Assembly (NCBI RefSeq): GCF_014490485.1
Contig: NZ_JACTVA010000030.1
Coordinates: forward strand, 1 to 62,555
Direction of reading: 5' to 3'
Length of the DNA stretch: 62,555 bases
Source: Teichococcus aerophilus
GTDB taxonomy: Bacteria > Pseudomonadota > Alphaproteobacteria > Acetobacterales > Acetobacteraceae
In this document: piece by piece, positions 43,942-54,574 of the stretch
Layout: the number at the start of each line of letters is the position of its first letter
Position numbering within the stretch: position 1 is the first letter of the stretch
Translations under genes and position numbers: made by a program
The notes under the pieces: model-generated
Told to the model about the DNA's origin: nothing
Database searches by the model: none
What the model saw: only the letters and a program-made list of their open reading frames with translations

Positions 43942-43982
43942 TTCTTCCCCCGCCCGCACGCGCGAGCGGAGGTAACGCGCCC

Positions 43983-46196
43983 TCACCAACGATAGGCCAG
44001 CGTCGCATACACCGCCCGGCCCACGCCGTAGGAGCAGGAGGAAGCGTAGCACGCGGCGAAGTACTCCTTGTCCGTCAGGTTCGTGCCGGTCACGGTCAGG
44101 CGCCAATTCCGGTAGTCGGCGCGGATCATCGCGTCGAACAAAGTATAGGACGGTGCGTGGAAGATCGGCACTGAGGCTGACGGGGCGTTGTTGCCCACCG
44201 TGTTGCCGTAGTAGCGGATGCCGCCACCGAACCCGAGCGTCAGGTCTTCCGTCACCTTGTGGCTGAAGTCCGCCCAGGCGGAGGCCATGTGGTTCGGTAC
44301 CGTGCCCAGGCGGCGGCCAAGATTGTTGGTATTGCTGCGCGTCACCTCCGTCTCCTGCGCCGTGTAGGCGGCGATGACGTTCAGGCCTTCGGCCAGGTTG
44401 ACGCGGCCTTCCAACTCGATACCGCGGACCTGGGCCTGGCCGGTCTGTACCGAGTAGGTGGGGAAGGTCGGGTCGGCTGTCGTCACGTTATCCTGCGTCA
44501 GCTCGAACACCGCGGCGGAGAGCAGGCTATTGCTGCCGGGCGGCTGGTACTTCACGCCGGCTTCGTATTGCCGGCCGGTGGTGGGCTCGAACGCGCCGCC
44601 GCCGCGTTGGGGCGCCACGGTTCCTGTCAGCGGCAGGAAGGATGTGGCGTAGCTGACATAGGGGGAAAGGCCGATGGAGGAGGCGTAGAGCAGGGCGACA
44701 CGGCCGGTGAAGGCGTCGTCCTGCTGCCCGGTGCCGTTGCCGGTCAGGTTGTTGCGCGTATCCAGCGTCGCCCAGTCCTGCCGGGCGGAGAGGGTGAGGA
44801 TCCAGTTATCCAGCCTGATCTGGTCCTGCGCGTAGACGCCGTACTGGTGCTGCATCTGGTCGGTCGCGGTGACGCTGCTGGCGCCGGCGGGCAGGCGTGG
44901 CACGGTGCCGTAGGCGGGGCTGTAGACATCCAGCACCGTCGTGGCCGCGTTCCAGACGCGGGCGCTGACGCGCTGCAGGCGGTAGTCGAAGCCGAACAGG
45001 GCGGTGTGCTGCAGCAGCCCCGTCTCGAACCGCAACTCTGCCTGGTTGTCCACCGCGAGGGAGGCGGCGCTGGGCCGGTTGATGGAGGCGACGCGGTTGA
45101 CGTTGCGCCACTGGCCCGGCACCAGCCCGCTGGCGTAGATCGAGTTATAGTCGATCTGCTGGTAGGTGTAGCGCAGGTTCTGCCGCAGGGTCAGCGCCGT
45201 GCTGGCCTCATGCTCCAGCAGATAGCCCAGGCTGTACTGGCTCTTGCGGTAGGTGTCCCAACCCGGCTCGCCGGTGATGCGGCCGCGTGGCACGGTGCCG
45301 TTGGGGTTGTAGAGCGCGGTGCCCTGCACCGGCAGCCACTGGCCGGTGATGCCGTTATCGTCCCGCAGGTAGCTGCCCAGCAGGGTCAGCGTCGTATCCG
45401 CATTCGGCCGCCAGCGGAGCGAGGGGGCGAGGTAGATGCGGTTATCCGTCGTCGCGTCGAATTCCGTGTCGGCATCGCGCGCCAGGCCGACGAAGCGCCA
45501 TAGCAGGCTGTCATCCTCGCTGAGGCGGCCGCCCAGGTCCCACATGCCCTGGATGCGGTCGAAGCTGCCGGCCTGCAACGCCAGTTGGTTGAGCTGGTCC
45601 TCATGCGGCATCTTGCTGACCGAGTTGACCAGCCCGCCCAGATTGGCCTGGCCGTAGAGGGCGGAATTGGTGCCGCGCAGCAGCTCCATCCGCTCCATCC
45701 CCCAGGGCTCAATGCGGAAGGACTGCGCCGGCACCGGCGTCGGCACACGCAGGCCATCGAGGAAGATGTCAGCGGCGAAGCCGCGCACCGTGAAATACTC
45801 GCCCCGGTAATCCGTGCCCGGGGTGAAGGCGCCGGGGCTGTAGCGCAGCGCCTCGACCACCGAGCCGACGTTCAGCGCCTCGATCTGGTCGCTGGTGATG
45901 ACGGAGACGGATTGCGGCGTCTCCACCAGCGGCGTGTCGGTCTTGGTGCCGGAGGCGCTGCGGGTGGCGACGTAGCCCTGCACGGGGCCCCTCGCCCGCT
46001 CCGCCTGCGATTCCACGTTGACGGTGGGCAGCACCACCGGCTGCTCGGCTGGCTGCACCGGTGCGGCCTGGGCTGGTGCGGCCGGGGTTGACGCGGTTTG
46101 GGCCATGGATGCTGGCGAGAGCGCCAGGATCATCGCACTGGCCAGGCCGGTTGCGGCCGGCCGTGGGTAGCGGCGCGCCGGGGCCTGTGGGGTCAT
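43983..46196 (-). CDS. TonB-dependent siderophore-type outer-membrane receptor
   Basis: 737 residues from ATG 46196, which has GGAGG 8 bp upstream; the ORF can be read from 46265, but that would put the Fur-like box inside the gene. A signal peptide is followed by the plug domain (about 80-220: ETPQSVSVITSDQIEALNVGSVVEAL region, VRGFAADIFLDGL, LYGQANLGGLVN), then a roughly 500-residue beta-barrel ending in the aromatic strand VYATLAYRW. It imports an iron chelate or similar ligand using TonB energy. No siderophore genes are near. Confidence 0.92.
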   Translation of the reverse strand: MTPQAPARRYPRPAATGLASAMILALSPASMAQTASTPAAPAQAAPVQPAEQPVVLPTVNVESQAERARGPVQGYVATRSASGTKTDTPLVETPQSVSVITSDQIEALNVGSVVEALRYSPGAFTPGTDYRGEYFTVRGFAADIFLDGLRVPTPVPAQSFRIEPWGMERMELLRGTNSALYGQANLGGLVNSVSKMPHEDQLNQLALQAGSFDRIQGMWDLGGRLSEDDSLLWRFVGLARDADTEFDATTDNRIYLAPSLRWRPNADTTLTLLGSYLRDDNGITGQWLPVQGTALYNPNGTVPRGRITGEPGWDTYRKSQYSLGYLLEHEASTALTLRQNLRYTYQQIDYNSIYASGLVPGQWRNVNRVASINRPSAASLAVDNQAELRFETGLLQHTALFGFDYRLQRVSARVWNAATTVLDVYSPAYGTVPRLPAGASSVTATDQMQHQYGVYAQDQIRLDNWILTLSARQDWATLDTRNNLTGNGTGQQDDAFTGRVALLYASSIGLSPYVSYATSFLPLTGTVAPQRGGGAFEPTTGRQYEAGVKYQPPGSNSLLSAAVFELTQDNVTTADPTFPTYSVQTGQAQVRGIELEGRVNLAEGLNVIAAYTAQETEVTRSNTNNLGRRLGTVPNHMASAWADFSHKVTEDLTLGFGGGIRYYGNTVGNNAPSASVPIFHAPSYTLFDAMIRADYRNWRLTVTGTNLTDKEYFAACYASSCSYGVGRAVYATLAYRW

Positions 46197-46241
46197 CGCT
46201 TGGTCCTCCATCCTTGGGCTTGAAACCCTGCGGACGGTGTA

Positions 46242-46265
46242 GATGATAATAGCTCTCATTCGCAA
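46242..46265 (-). promoter_or_regulatory. Fur-box-like sequence upstream of the TonB receptor
   Basis: The plus strand reads GATGATAATAGCTCTCATT followed by CGCAA; the minus strand therefore carries TTGCGAATGAGAG...ATTATCATC, close to the common Fur pattern (GCAAATGAGAAT-N-ATTATCATT). It lies 46-69 bp upstream of the chosen start. Confidence 0.6.
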
Positions 46266-46381
46266 TACAGCTTGAGCGCGACCTTCCGCCCGGCGGCCGC
46301 TGCCGCCACGGCGACATGCCGCGCCGGAGGCCTGCAGGAGGCTTCCGGCCGGCTTCCGCGAGTTGTGGGAGGAGATGCGAA

Positions 46382-46412
46382 GGCGCCCCCGGGGGCGCGG
46401 CGGCCCCCGGGG
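46382..46412 (-). terminator. GC-only hairpin after livF
   Basis: CGCCCCCGGGGGCG and CGGCCCCCGGGGCG can pair through their CCCCCGGGG cores just past the livF stop at 46418. There is no T-tract. Confidence 0.35.
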
Positions 46413-46417
46413 CGGGA

Positions 46418-47830
<1,413 letters not shown>

Positions 47831-47834
<4 letters not shown>

Positions 47835-48772
47835 GCGGCTTTCCTCCGGCGCAGCAGGCCCTGCGCGATGCCGAACAATCCGCCGGGGGCGAACAGGATG
47901 ACCAGCAGCAGTACCGAGCCGAGGATCAGCTGCCACGCATCGGCCAAGTTGGCGGCGGCGTAGACGCGCGTCAGCTCATACACAACGGCGCCGAGGAAGG
48001 CGCCGAGCACGCTGCCGGCACCGCCGAGGATGGCGATGAACACCAGCTCGCCCGAAGCGGTCCAGTAGGCCAGTGCCGGCGTGACGTGCCGGCTGGTCAG
48101 GGCGATGATGGTGCCGCCGCAGCCCGCCATCAGCGCCGAGAGCACATACGCGGCCAGCAGCACGAAGCGGCCCGGCACGCCCATGAATTCCAGCCGCGCT
48201 TCCCGCGTCTTGATGCCCGCCAGCGCCTGCCCGAGCGGCGCGGCGAGATAGATGCGCACCACCACCGCGAAGCAGGCCGCCAGCACCAGCGCCAGGGCGA
48301 ACACCGCCCATTCGTAGGAGGCGCCGGCCAGCTCCCGCCCCAGGAAGGTCGGCACCGGCAGGCGGATGCCATCGGTGCCGTGCGTGACCGTGTAGAGCTT
48401 CTCCAGCAGCGAGTAGAACACCATGCTGAGCGCCAGGTTCAGCATGCCGAAGAAGATCTCGCGGTAGCGCATGACGAACAGGCCGATCAGCAACCCGGCC
48501 GCCGCCGAGATGACCGCCGCCAGCGGCAACAACAGCAAGGCTTCCCGCATGTGTGGCGCGATGAACGCGACCGAGTAGGCAGCGATGGCGACATACATGG
48601 CGTGGCCGAAGCTGACCTGCCCGGCCCGCAGCAGCAGCAGGATGCCCAGCACCATGATGCCCTTCGCCAGCGCGATGGTCAGCACGAAGCGCAGCCAGGG
48701 CGCCGCATAGGCCAGCAGCACCAGCACGGCGGCGCCAAGGATTCCGGCGAGGATTTCCAGGCGCGCGTTCAT
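47831..48772 (-). CDS. livM: Branched-chain amino-acid-type ABC permease LivM
   Basis: 313 residues from ATG 48772. About nine predicted membrane helices; LivM features LLLLRAGQVSFGHAMYVAIAAY, RLEFMGVPGRFVLLAAYVLSALMAG and ILGGAGSVLGAFLGAVVYELT. Coupled to livH by an ATGA overlap. Confidence 0.92.
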
Positions 48773-49704
48773 ATGCGCCGCGTCTCCGTCACGCCGAACA
48801 GGCCCTGCGGACGCACCAGCAGCACCAGCACCATGATGAGGTACGGCACCACCACTTCCAGCTCCGGCTCCAGATACACCGCGATGGAGCGGCCAAGGCC
48901 GATCATGACCGCGGCGATGGCCGCGCCCTCCACCTGCCCCAGCCCCGCCGTCGCCACCACGGCGAAGGAGAGCACGATGGTGGAGGCGCCGACGCCCGGG
49001 ACCATCGAGCTCATCGGCGAGGCCAGCGCGCCGCCGAGGGCGGCCAGCATGGCGCCGAAGGTGAAGGTCAGCATGGTGATCTTCGCGGAATCGATGCCCT
49101 GGGAGGTCGCGGCCTCCCGATCCGTCGTCACCGCGACGATGACGCGCCCCGTCAGCGTCCGCCGCATGAACCAGGCGAGGCCGACGAGGGTGAACAGCGC
49201 AATGCCCGGCAGCACGAAGAGTTGGTAGGCGGTGAAGGGAATGACATCCGCGCCGAAGGGCACGTCGATCGTGCCGAGCAGGCGCATCGGCGTGTCGTTG
49301 GAGACCGGCTGCACGCCCCAGATGAGCTTCTGCACGTCCTCCAGGATCATGAACAGCGCGAAGGTGACCAGCAGTTGCAACACCGGCTCCTGCTTCTCCA
49401 CCCGCTTCAGCAGCACACGCTCGATCAACGGGCCGAGGATGACGCCGACCAGCGCCGCCGCCACCACCAGCGCCGGGAAGGACAACCATACAGGCAGGCC
49501 ATGCGATGTCAGGAACAGCGTGATCGACGCCGCGGTGTAGGCGCCGATGGCGTAAAGGCTGCCATGGGCGACGTTCAGGATGCGCAGCACGCCGAACACC
49601 AGGTTCAGCCCGACCGCCACCATGAAGATGGACGCCGCCGAGGCGAGGCCATCCAGCACCGCCAGACCCAGCAGCAGCCCGTTATCGGAGAGCCAGGCCA
49701 TCAT
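48769..49704 (-). CDS. livH: Branched-chain amino-acid-type ABC permease LivH
   Basis: 311 residues from ATG 49704 (the next codon is also ATG). Membrane protein with the LivH motifs GLNLVFGVLRILNVAHGSLY, AVTTDREAATSQGID and VATAGLGQVEGAAIAAVMIG. It is first in the operon H-M-G-F. No LivK-type binding protein is encoded anywhere in the window, so the receptor is elsewhere. Divergent from the SDR gene at 49973. Confidence 0.92.
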   Translation of the reverse strand: MMAWLSDNGLLLGLAVLDGLASAASIFMVAVGLNLVFGVLRILNVAHGSLYAIGAYTAASITLFLTSHGLPVWLSFPALVVAAALVGVILGPLIERVLLKRVEKQEPVLQLLVTFALFMILEDVQKLIWGVQPVSNDTPMRLLGTIDVPFGADVIPFTAYQLFVLPGIALFTLVGLAWFMRRTLTGRVIVAVTTDREAATSQGIDSAKITMLTFTFGAMLAALGGALASPMSSMVPGVGASTIVLSFAVVATAGLGQVEGAAIAAVMIGLGRSIAVYLEPELEVVVPYLIMVLVLLVRPQGLFGVTETRRI

Positions 49705-49872
49705 GGCGCCGCCCCCGCGTGCCAGCGTGTATCCGTCTCTGCCCACAGGCGCCGCCTGCGCGCGTTAAGCCGCCATTGGGGCCGCATCGATCCCTCCCTC
49801 TGACATCTATGATCAGATTTGCCGGCAGTCTTTCACGCAGCCGGAGGACGGGTCAATCATTTAGCATATTGT

Positions 49873-49883
49873 CAGACGGTCTG
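49873..49883. promoter_or_regulatory. Small palindrome in the livH/SDR divergent promoter region
   Basis: CAGAC-G-GTCTG is a perfect 11-bp palindrome in the 268-bp gap between livH and the SDR gene. It could be a GntR-type operator, but nothing else supports this. Confidence 0.25.
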
Positions 49884-49972
49884 GGCGGGAGAACACTCCG
49901 CATCACCCGGCGCGGACCACGCCATGGCCGCGTCCAGGCTGCCCAAGAAGAAACCATCGGGGGAAACAAAGC

Positions 49973-50722
49973 ATGCGTCTCGCAGGGAAATCCGCGCTCG
50001 TCACCGGCGGCGCCTCGGGCTTCGGGGTCGGCATCGCCCGCCTGTTCGCCGAGCAGGGTGCGAAGGTCACCATCATGGACCTGAACGGCCCGGGCGCCGA
50101 GGAAGTGGCAGGCACGATCGGCCCCGCCGTGGCCGCCATCCGTGGCGACGTCACCTCCCGCAGCGATACGGAGGCGGCGGTGCAGCGCGCCATCGCGCAT
50201 GGCGGCAAGCTCGACATCATCGTCAACAATGCCGGCTGGACGCATCGCAACAAGCCGATCCTGGAGGTGACGGAGGAGGAGTTCGACCGCGTCTACGCCA
50301 TCAATGTGAAGGCGCTGTTCCACATGACGCACGCCGCCGTGCCGGTGCTGCGGGCCCAGGGCGGCGGCGTGATGATCAATATCGGCTCCACCGCCGGCAT
50401 CCGCCCGCGCCCGGGGCTGACCTGGTACAACGGCACCAAGGGGGCGGTGAATCTGCTCTCCCGCTCCATGGCGGTGGAGTTGGCGCCGGACAAGATCCGC
50501 GTCAATTGCGTGGCGCCGGTGATGGGCGCGACGGCACTGCTGGAGGCCTTCATGGGCATGCCGGACACGCCGGAGAACCGCGCGAAGTTCCTGGCCACCA
50601 TCCCGCTCGGCCGTCTGTCCAAGGCCGAGGACATCGCCAGCGCCTGCCTGTACCTCGCCTCCGACGAAGCCAATTTCATCACTGGCGTGGTGTTGGAAGT
50701 GGATGGCGGCCGGACGATCTAG
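49973..50722 (+). CDS. Short-chain dehydrogenase/reductase, FabG-like
   Basis: 249 residues. Complete classical SDR: VTGGASGFGVGIARLF, NNAG, Ser in INIGSTAG, YNGTK and a C-terminal ITGVVLEVDGG. It reduces or oxidises a hydroxy/keto group, perhaps a CoA ester or an amide-derived acid given its place beside liv genes. Monocistronic, with a repeat terminator after it. Confidence 0.88.
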   Translation: MRLAGKSALVTGGASGFGVGIARLFAEQGAKVTIMDLNGPGAEEVAGTIGPAVAAIRGDVTSRSDTEAAVQRAIAHGGKLDIIVNNAGWTHRNKPILEVTEEEFDRVYAINVKALFHMTHAAVPVLRAQGGGVMINIGSTAGIRPRPGLTWYNGTKGAVNLLSRSMAVELAPDKIRVNCVAPVMGATALLEAFMGMPDTPENRAKFLATIPLGRLSKAEDIASACLYLASDEANFITGVVLEVDGGRTI

Positions 50723-50751
50723 CCGGTGGTCCGGCAGGTTTGGTGAAGGCT

Positions 50752-50771
50752 GGGGAGGGCATTCCCCAGGC
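50752..50771 (+). terminator. Degenerate terminator-like repeat, copy g
   Basis: CTGGGGA...TCCCCAG forms a 7-bp stem at 50752-50771, preceded by GGTGAAGG and followed by GGCCCGAGTTATTG. It matches the repeat family core (GAAGGCCGGGGAAGG...TTCCCC) but lacks the long T-tract and has no inverted partner. It lies between convergent genes ending at 50722 and 50854. Confidence 0.45.
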
Positions 50772-50853
50772 CCGAGTTATTGTCGGCGTGGCTCTGGTTC
50801 CGCGATGAGGCCAGGGCGGCCGCGTCACCCACTGTCGTGAGAAGGAACCTGGC

Positions 50854-51645
50854 CTACGCGCCTTCCAGCTTCAGGGAGAGCGCGGCGGCCTGCGCCCGCA
50901 TCGCGGTGCCGATATCTTCCAGCCCCAACCTGCGCAGTTGCTCGGCCACGCCGACGACGACGATGGCGTGGGAGACGCGGCCGCGCGGCATCACCGGCGC
51001 CGCGATGACGGTGACGCCGGTGATATAGCGGCCTTCATCGACGGCGTAGCCGCTCTCCCGCGTCGCCTGCACGTCGTCCCGCCATTGCTGCAGGCTGGGC
51101 GGGTTCTCCCACCGCAAGGTGTGGAAGCGCCGTTCCATCTCCTTCCAGGAATGGTCGCCGAAGGCGGCGATGCAGCGGCCCGTGGCGCTGATCAGCGCCG
51201 GGTAGCGGCTGCCGACATCCACCTGCAGCCGTAGCGCATGACCCGGGCGGGCAATGGCCAGCGCCACGATATGGTCCAGCCCGGTGGCCTCGACGCCGAT
51301 GGCGGTGGTGCCGTACTCGGCCGCCAGCCGGTCCAGCACCGGTTGCGCCAAATTGGCGAAGGGGTCGTTGCGCAACATGCCCCGCGCCAGCGCGACGACG
51401 CCGCTGGCCAGCGCATAGCGCTTGGTGGCCGAGTCCACCGACAACAATTCCTCGGCCACCAGGGCGCGCAGGATGTGCAGGCAGGTGCTGGGCACCATGC
51501 CCAGCGGCCGCGCGATGGCATGCACGCCGAGCGGTGCCTCGCTGCGCGACAGCAGCCGCAGGATGGCCACCGCCCGGGTGACGGCGGGCACGGCGCGGGC
51601 AACGGCGCCGGAATTACCGGCGGCTTCGTCGGGGTCTGGCTTCAT
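50854..51645 (-). CDS. IclR-family regulator of the acyl-CoA carboxylase operon
   Basis: 263 residues from ATG 51645 (the ORF continues upstream through the promoter region). Winged helix near 20-85 (VTRAVAILRLLSRSEAPLGVHAIARPLGMVPSTCLHILRAL region) and an IclR ligand domain with GVTVIAAPVMPRGRVSHAIVV. Divergent from the CoA-ligase operon at 51740. A perfect palindrome overlapping its own start codon suggests autorepression and control of the operon. Confidence 0.9.
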   Translation of the reverse strand: MKPDPDEAAGNSGAVARAVPAVTRAVAILRLLSRSEAPLGVHAIARPLGMVPSTCLHILRALVAEELLSVDSATKRYALASGVVALARGMLRNDPFANLAQPVLDRLAAEYGTTAIGVEATGLDHIVALAIARPGHALRLQVDVGSRYPALISATGRCIAAFGDHSWKEMERRFHTLRWENPPSLQQWRDDVQATRESGYAVDEGRYITGVTVIAAPVMPRGRVSHAIVVVGVAEQLRRLGLEDIGTAMRAQAAALSLKLEGA

Positions 51646-51662
51646 GTTGTATCTGTACAACA
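51645..51662. promoter_or_regulatory. Palindromic operator between the IclR gene and the CoA-ligase operon
   Basis: TGTTGTA-TCTG-TACAACA is a perfect 7-bp-arm palindrome that begins at the IclR start codon and lies 78 bp upstream of the CoA ligase start. A further half-site-like ACAAC occurs at 51677-51681. Position and symmetry suit binding of the IclR dimer. Confidence 0.6.
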
Positions 51663-51739
51663 GATAACTCTCATTGACAACATCCTCCGCCCCTGACTTG
51701 AATGCCCGAAAGGCGCATAGCCGAGGGAGACAACGTCCG

Positions 51740-53299
51740 ATGACACAGCTCACCGATAGCTGTGACTACGCCTTTGCGCAGGCTCACTTCACGCCCGCCC
51801 GGCTGTGGGAGTTCTTCGACGGCGACAGGTCGCATTTCAACATCGCGCATGAATGCATCGACCGCCACGCGGCGGACCCGGCGCGGCTGGCGGTGCGGGT
51901 GGCGCATGCCGATGGGCGGGACGAACTGATCACCTTCCGCGCCATCGCGGACGCATCCTCCCGCATCGCCCATTGGCTGGCCGCGCGCGGCGTCGGGCCC
52001 GGCGACCGGGTCGCCGTCATGCTGGACCCGTCCCTGCCCTTCTATGCGGCGATGTTCGGCGCCATGAAGCGCGGCGCCATCGCGGTGCCGCTGTTCACCC
52101 TGTTCGGGCCGGACGGCATCCGCCTGCGTGTCTCCGACTGCGCGCCGCGCGTGCTGCTGACCAATGCCGAGAAGGCGCCGGCCGCCCAGGGCATCGCGGG
52201 TACCGAGACCGTCATCGTCGACGACGCTTTCATGGCCGCGCTGGCCGCCCTGCCGACGGAGTACGTGCCGGATACCAAGGCGGACGACCTGGCACTGTTC
52301 CAGTATACCTCGGGCACCACGCGGGAACTGCCGGCGGCGGTGAAGCACACGCACCGCTCCGTCGTCGTGCTGATGATGGCGGCGCTGTACGGCACCGGCA
52401 TCCGGCCGGGCGACCAGTTCTTCTGCCCCTCCTCCCCTGCCTGGGGGCATGGGCTGGCGCATGGCACGCTGGCGCCGCTGGCGATGGGCGTCACCACCGG
52501 CACCTATGCCGGCCGCTTCGATGCCGCCCGGCTGATGCGGGCGCTGCAGGATTTCGGCATCACCAACCTCTCCGCCGCTTCCACCCACTACCGGATGATG
52601 CGCACCAATGGCGGTGCCGGCGGCTTCACCTTCGCCATCCGCAAGCTCTCCTATACCGGCGAGCCGATCGACGTGGAGACGCTGCGCTTCATCGACGAGA
52701 CCTTCGGCGTGCCCGCCTGCAGCATGTACGGCACCACCGAGGTCGGCGTGGCGCTGGTGAACTACCCGGGCGCGACCGATTTCCGCGTCAAGCCCGGCTC
52801 CCTGGGCAAGGCCGTGCCGGGGTTGGAGGTGCAGGTGCAGCGGCCGGACGGCACGCCCTGCACACCCGGCGAGATCGGCGAGATCCGCCTGCACCGCCGC
52901 GGCGAGTGGGTGCCGACCAAGGACCTCGGCCGCATCGACGAGGATGGTTACTTCCACCACGCCGGCCGGGCCGACGACGTCATCATCTCCGCCGGCTGGA
53001 CCATGAGCGCGGTGGAGATCGAGGACGTGCTGATGCAGCACGCCGACGTGCGCGAAGCCGCCGCGATCGGCGTGCCGGACCCGGTGCGCGGCCAGGTGGT
53101 GAAGGCCTTCATCGTCAGCCACCGCACGGGCGACGAAGCCTTCACGCGTGAGTTGCAGGACTTCACCCGTGCGCGGCTGAGCCAGCACGAATACCCCCGC
53201 CAGATCGCCTTCGTGGCCGAGTTGCCGAAGACGCCGGCGGGCAAGATCCATCGCAAGGCCATCCGCGACGCCGAAGCCGCGCGCCGCGTGACCGCCTGA
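51740..53299 (+). CDS. AMP-dependent acyl-CoA ligase with an altered P-loop
   Basis: 519 residues from ATG 51740. Acetyl/medium-chain-type CoA ligase fold: the adenylate motif MYGTTEVG, the hinge KDLGRIDEDGYFHHAGRADDVI, SAGWTMSAVEIED and catalytic Lys in KTPAGKIHRKAI. The P-loop reads YTSGTTRELPAAVKH where YTSGTTGxPKG is normal, so the Gly and Lys are missing; this may define a subfamily. It should make the CoA ester that feeds the hydratase and carboxylase downstream. First gene of the operon. Confidence 0.87.
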   Translation: MTQLTDSCDYAFAQAHFTPARLWEFFDGDRSHFNIAHECIDRHAADPARLAVRVAHADGRDELITFRAIADASSRIAHWLAARGVGPGDRVAVMLDPSLPFYAAMFGAMKRGAIAVPLFTLFGPDGIRLRVSDCAPRVLLTNAEKAPAAQGIAGTETVIVDDAFMAALAALPTEYVPDTKADDLALFQYTSGTTRELPAAVKHTHRSVVVLMMAALYGTGIRPGDQFFCPSSPAWGHGLAHGTLAPLAMGVTTGTYAGRFDAARLMRALQDFGITNLSAASTHYRMMRTNGGAGGFTFAIRKLSYTGEPIDVETLRFIDETFGVPACSMYGTTEVGVALVNYPGATDFRVKPGSLGKAVPGLEVQVQRPDGTPCTPGEIGEIRLHRRGEWVPTKDLGRIDEDGYFHHAGRADDVIISAGWTMSAVEIEDVLMQHADVREAAAIGVPDPVRGQVVKAFIVSHRTGDEAFTRELQDFTRARLSQHEYPRQIAFVAELPKTPAGKIHRKAIRDAEAARRVTA

Positions 53300-53334
53300 G
53301 CCAACCAGACGCCAGAACGGACAGAGGAAGCATC

Positions 53335-54489
53335 ATGTCAGCCACCACGCTGGAGCAGCCGGGCACCCGGCTCTTCCCCAAGATCACCGAGGCGGCGCTG
53401 GACGACCTGCGCCAGCGCATCGGCAAGCCGATCGAGAATACCGCGGAGCCCTGGAACTACGAAGCGACGCGCGACAACATCCGCCACTACGCCCACGGCA
53501 TCGGTGACGACAACCCGCTGTGGTGCGACCCGGCCTATGCCGAGCGCAGCGCACATGGCGGCATCCTGGCGCTGCCGAGCTTCCTGTTCACCACCAGCCG
53601 CATCATCTCCGGCTATGTCGGCGGCCTGCCGGGCGTGCATGCCATGTGGTCCGGCGCCGATTGGCGCTGGCACCGCTGGGTCCGCCGCAATGAGGTGATC
53701 CGCACCGAGGCGCATCTGTCCGACCTCGTCGAGCACAATACCGGCTTCGCCGGCCGCGCCATTCGCCAGGTCTATCACGTCGACTTCTACGGCGACGGCG
53801 GCGACAAGGTGGCCGAGGCCGAGAGCTGGTGCTTCCGCACCGACCGCGACGCGGCGCGCGAGCAGGGCACCAAGTATACCGACGTGAAGTCCAAGCCCCC
53901 CCGCGTCTATACCGACGAGGAGCTGGACCGCGTCTACAAGCTGTACGAGGCCGAGGAAGTGCGCGGCGCCACCCCGCGCTACTACGAGGACGTGCAGGTC
54001 GGCGACGCGCTGCCGACCATGGCCAAGGGGCCGATGACGGTGACGGGCTTCGTCGCCTTCGCGCAGGGCTGGGGCGGCCTGTATATCCGCGCCAACAAGC
54101 TGGCCTGGCGGCAGATCCGCAACCATCCCGGCCTCGGCATCAAGAACCGCTTCGGCATCCCCGATTGCCCGGAGCGCGTGCACTGGGAGCCGGAGATGGC
54201 GCTGATGGTCGGCGCGCCGGGTGCCTATGACTACGGGCCGGAGCGCTGTTCCTGGCTGACCCACCACGTCACCAACTGGATGGGCGACGCTGGCTTCCTC
54301 ACCCGTGCCACCAGCAAGCTGCGCCGCCACAACCCCGAGGGCGACCTGCTGTTCATCGACGGCAAGGTGACGGGCAAGCGCGTCGAGGGTGGCCGCAACC
54401 TGGTCGATATCGAGCAGCAGGCGGTCAACCAGGATGGCGAGCTGTCGGTGCTGGGCACCGCGACCGTGGCCCTGCCCAGCCGTGCCTGA
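53335..54489 (+). CDS. FAS1-like/MaoC two-hotdog hydratase
   Basis: 384 residues. The N-terminal half (about 20-170) is a FAS1-like dehydratase hotdog domain (NIRHYAHGIGDDNPLWCDPAYAER, AHGGILALPSFLF); the C-terminal half (about 215-380) is MaoC-like (RYYEDVQVGDALPTMAKGPMTVTGFVAFAQGWGG). Relatives hydrate branched or dicarboxylic enoyl-CoAs such as itaconyl-, mesaconyl- or methylglutaconyl-CoA. Beside a carboxylase, hydration of the carboxylated product is the likely role. Confidence 0.82.
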   Translation: MSATTLEQPGTRLFPKITEAALDDLRQRIGKPIENTAEPWNYEATRDNIRHYAHGIGDDNPLWCDPAYAERSAHGGILALPSFLFTTSRIISGYVGGLPGVHAMWSGADWRWHRWVRRNEVIRTEAHLSDLVEHNTGFAGRAIRQVYHVDFYGDGGDKVAEAESWCFRTDRDAAREQGTKYTDVKSKPPRVYTDEELDRVYKLYEAEEVRGATPRYYEDVQVGDALPTMAKGPMTVTGFVAFAQGWGGLYIRANKLAWRQIRNHPGLGIKNRFGIPDCPERVHWEPEMALMVGAPGAYDYGPERCSWLTHHVTNWMGDAGFLTRATSKLRRHNPEGDLLFIDGKVTGKRVEGGRNLVDIEQQAVNQDGELSVLGTATVALPSRA

Positions 54490-54574
54490 CCTCATGCTAT
54501 GACCGGCGGGGGCGGCACGCCGCCCCCGCCGAGACGGACGTCCAAGCAACAAAACAAAACAGGGAAGACACGTC

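Larger units (their letters stand above)
43637..43982. other. Convergent intergenic region with paired terminator repeats
   Basis: This 346-bp gap lies between the YncE-like gene and the TonB receptor gene. Terminator-like repeats are at 43701-43748 (plus) and 43894-43941 (minus). The interior GATGATTTTAAAAATGGACCACGTGGG (about 43783-43809 in two parts) resembles the interior of the pair at 197-537. No gene seen. Confidence 0.6.

Noticed and set aside
46197-46300. Cobalamin riboswitch upstream of the TonB receptor
   Set aside because: The upstream region is too short and lacks a B12-box-like GCCACTG element; a Fur-like site is better supported.
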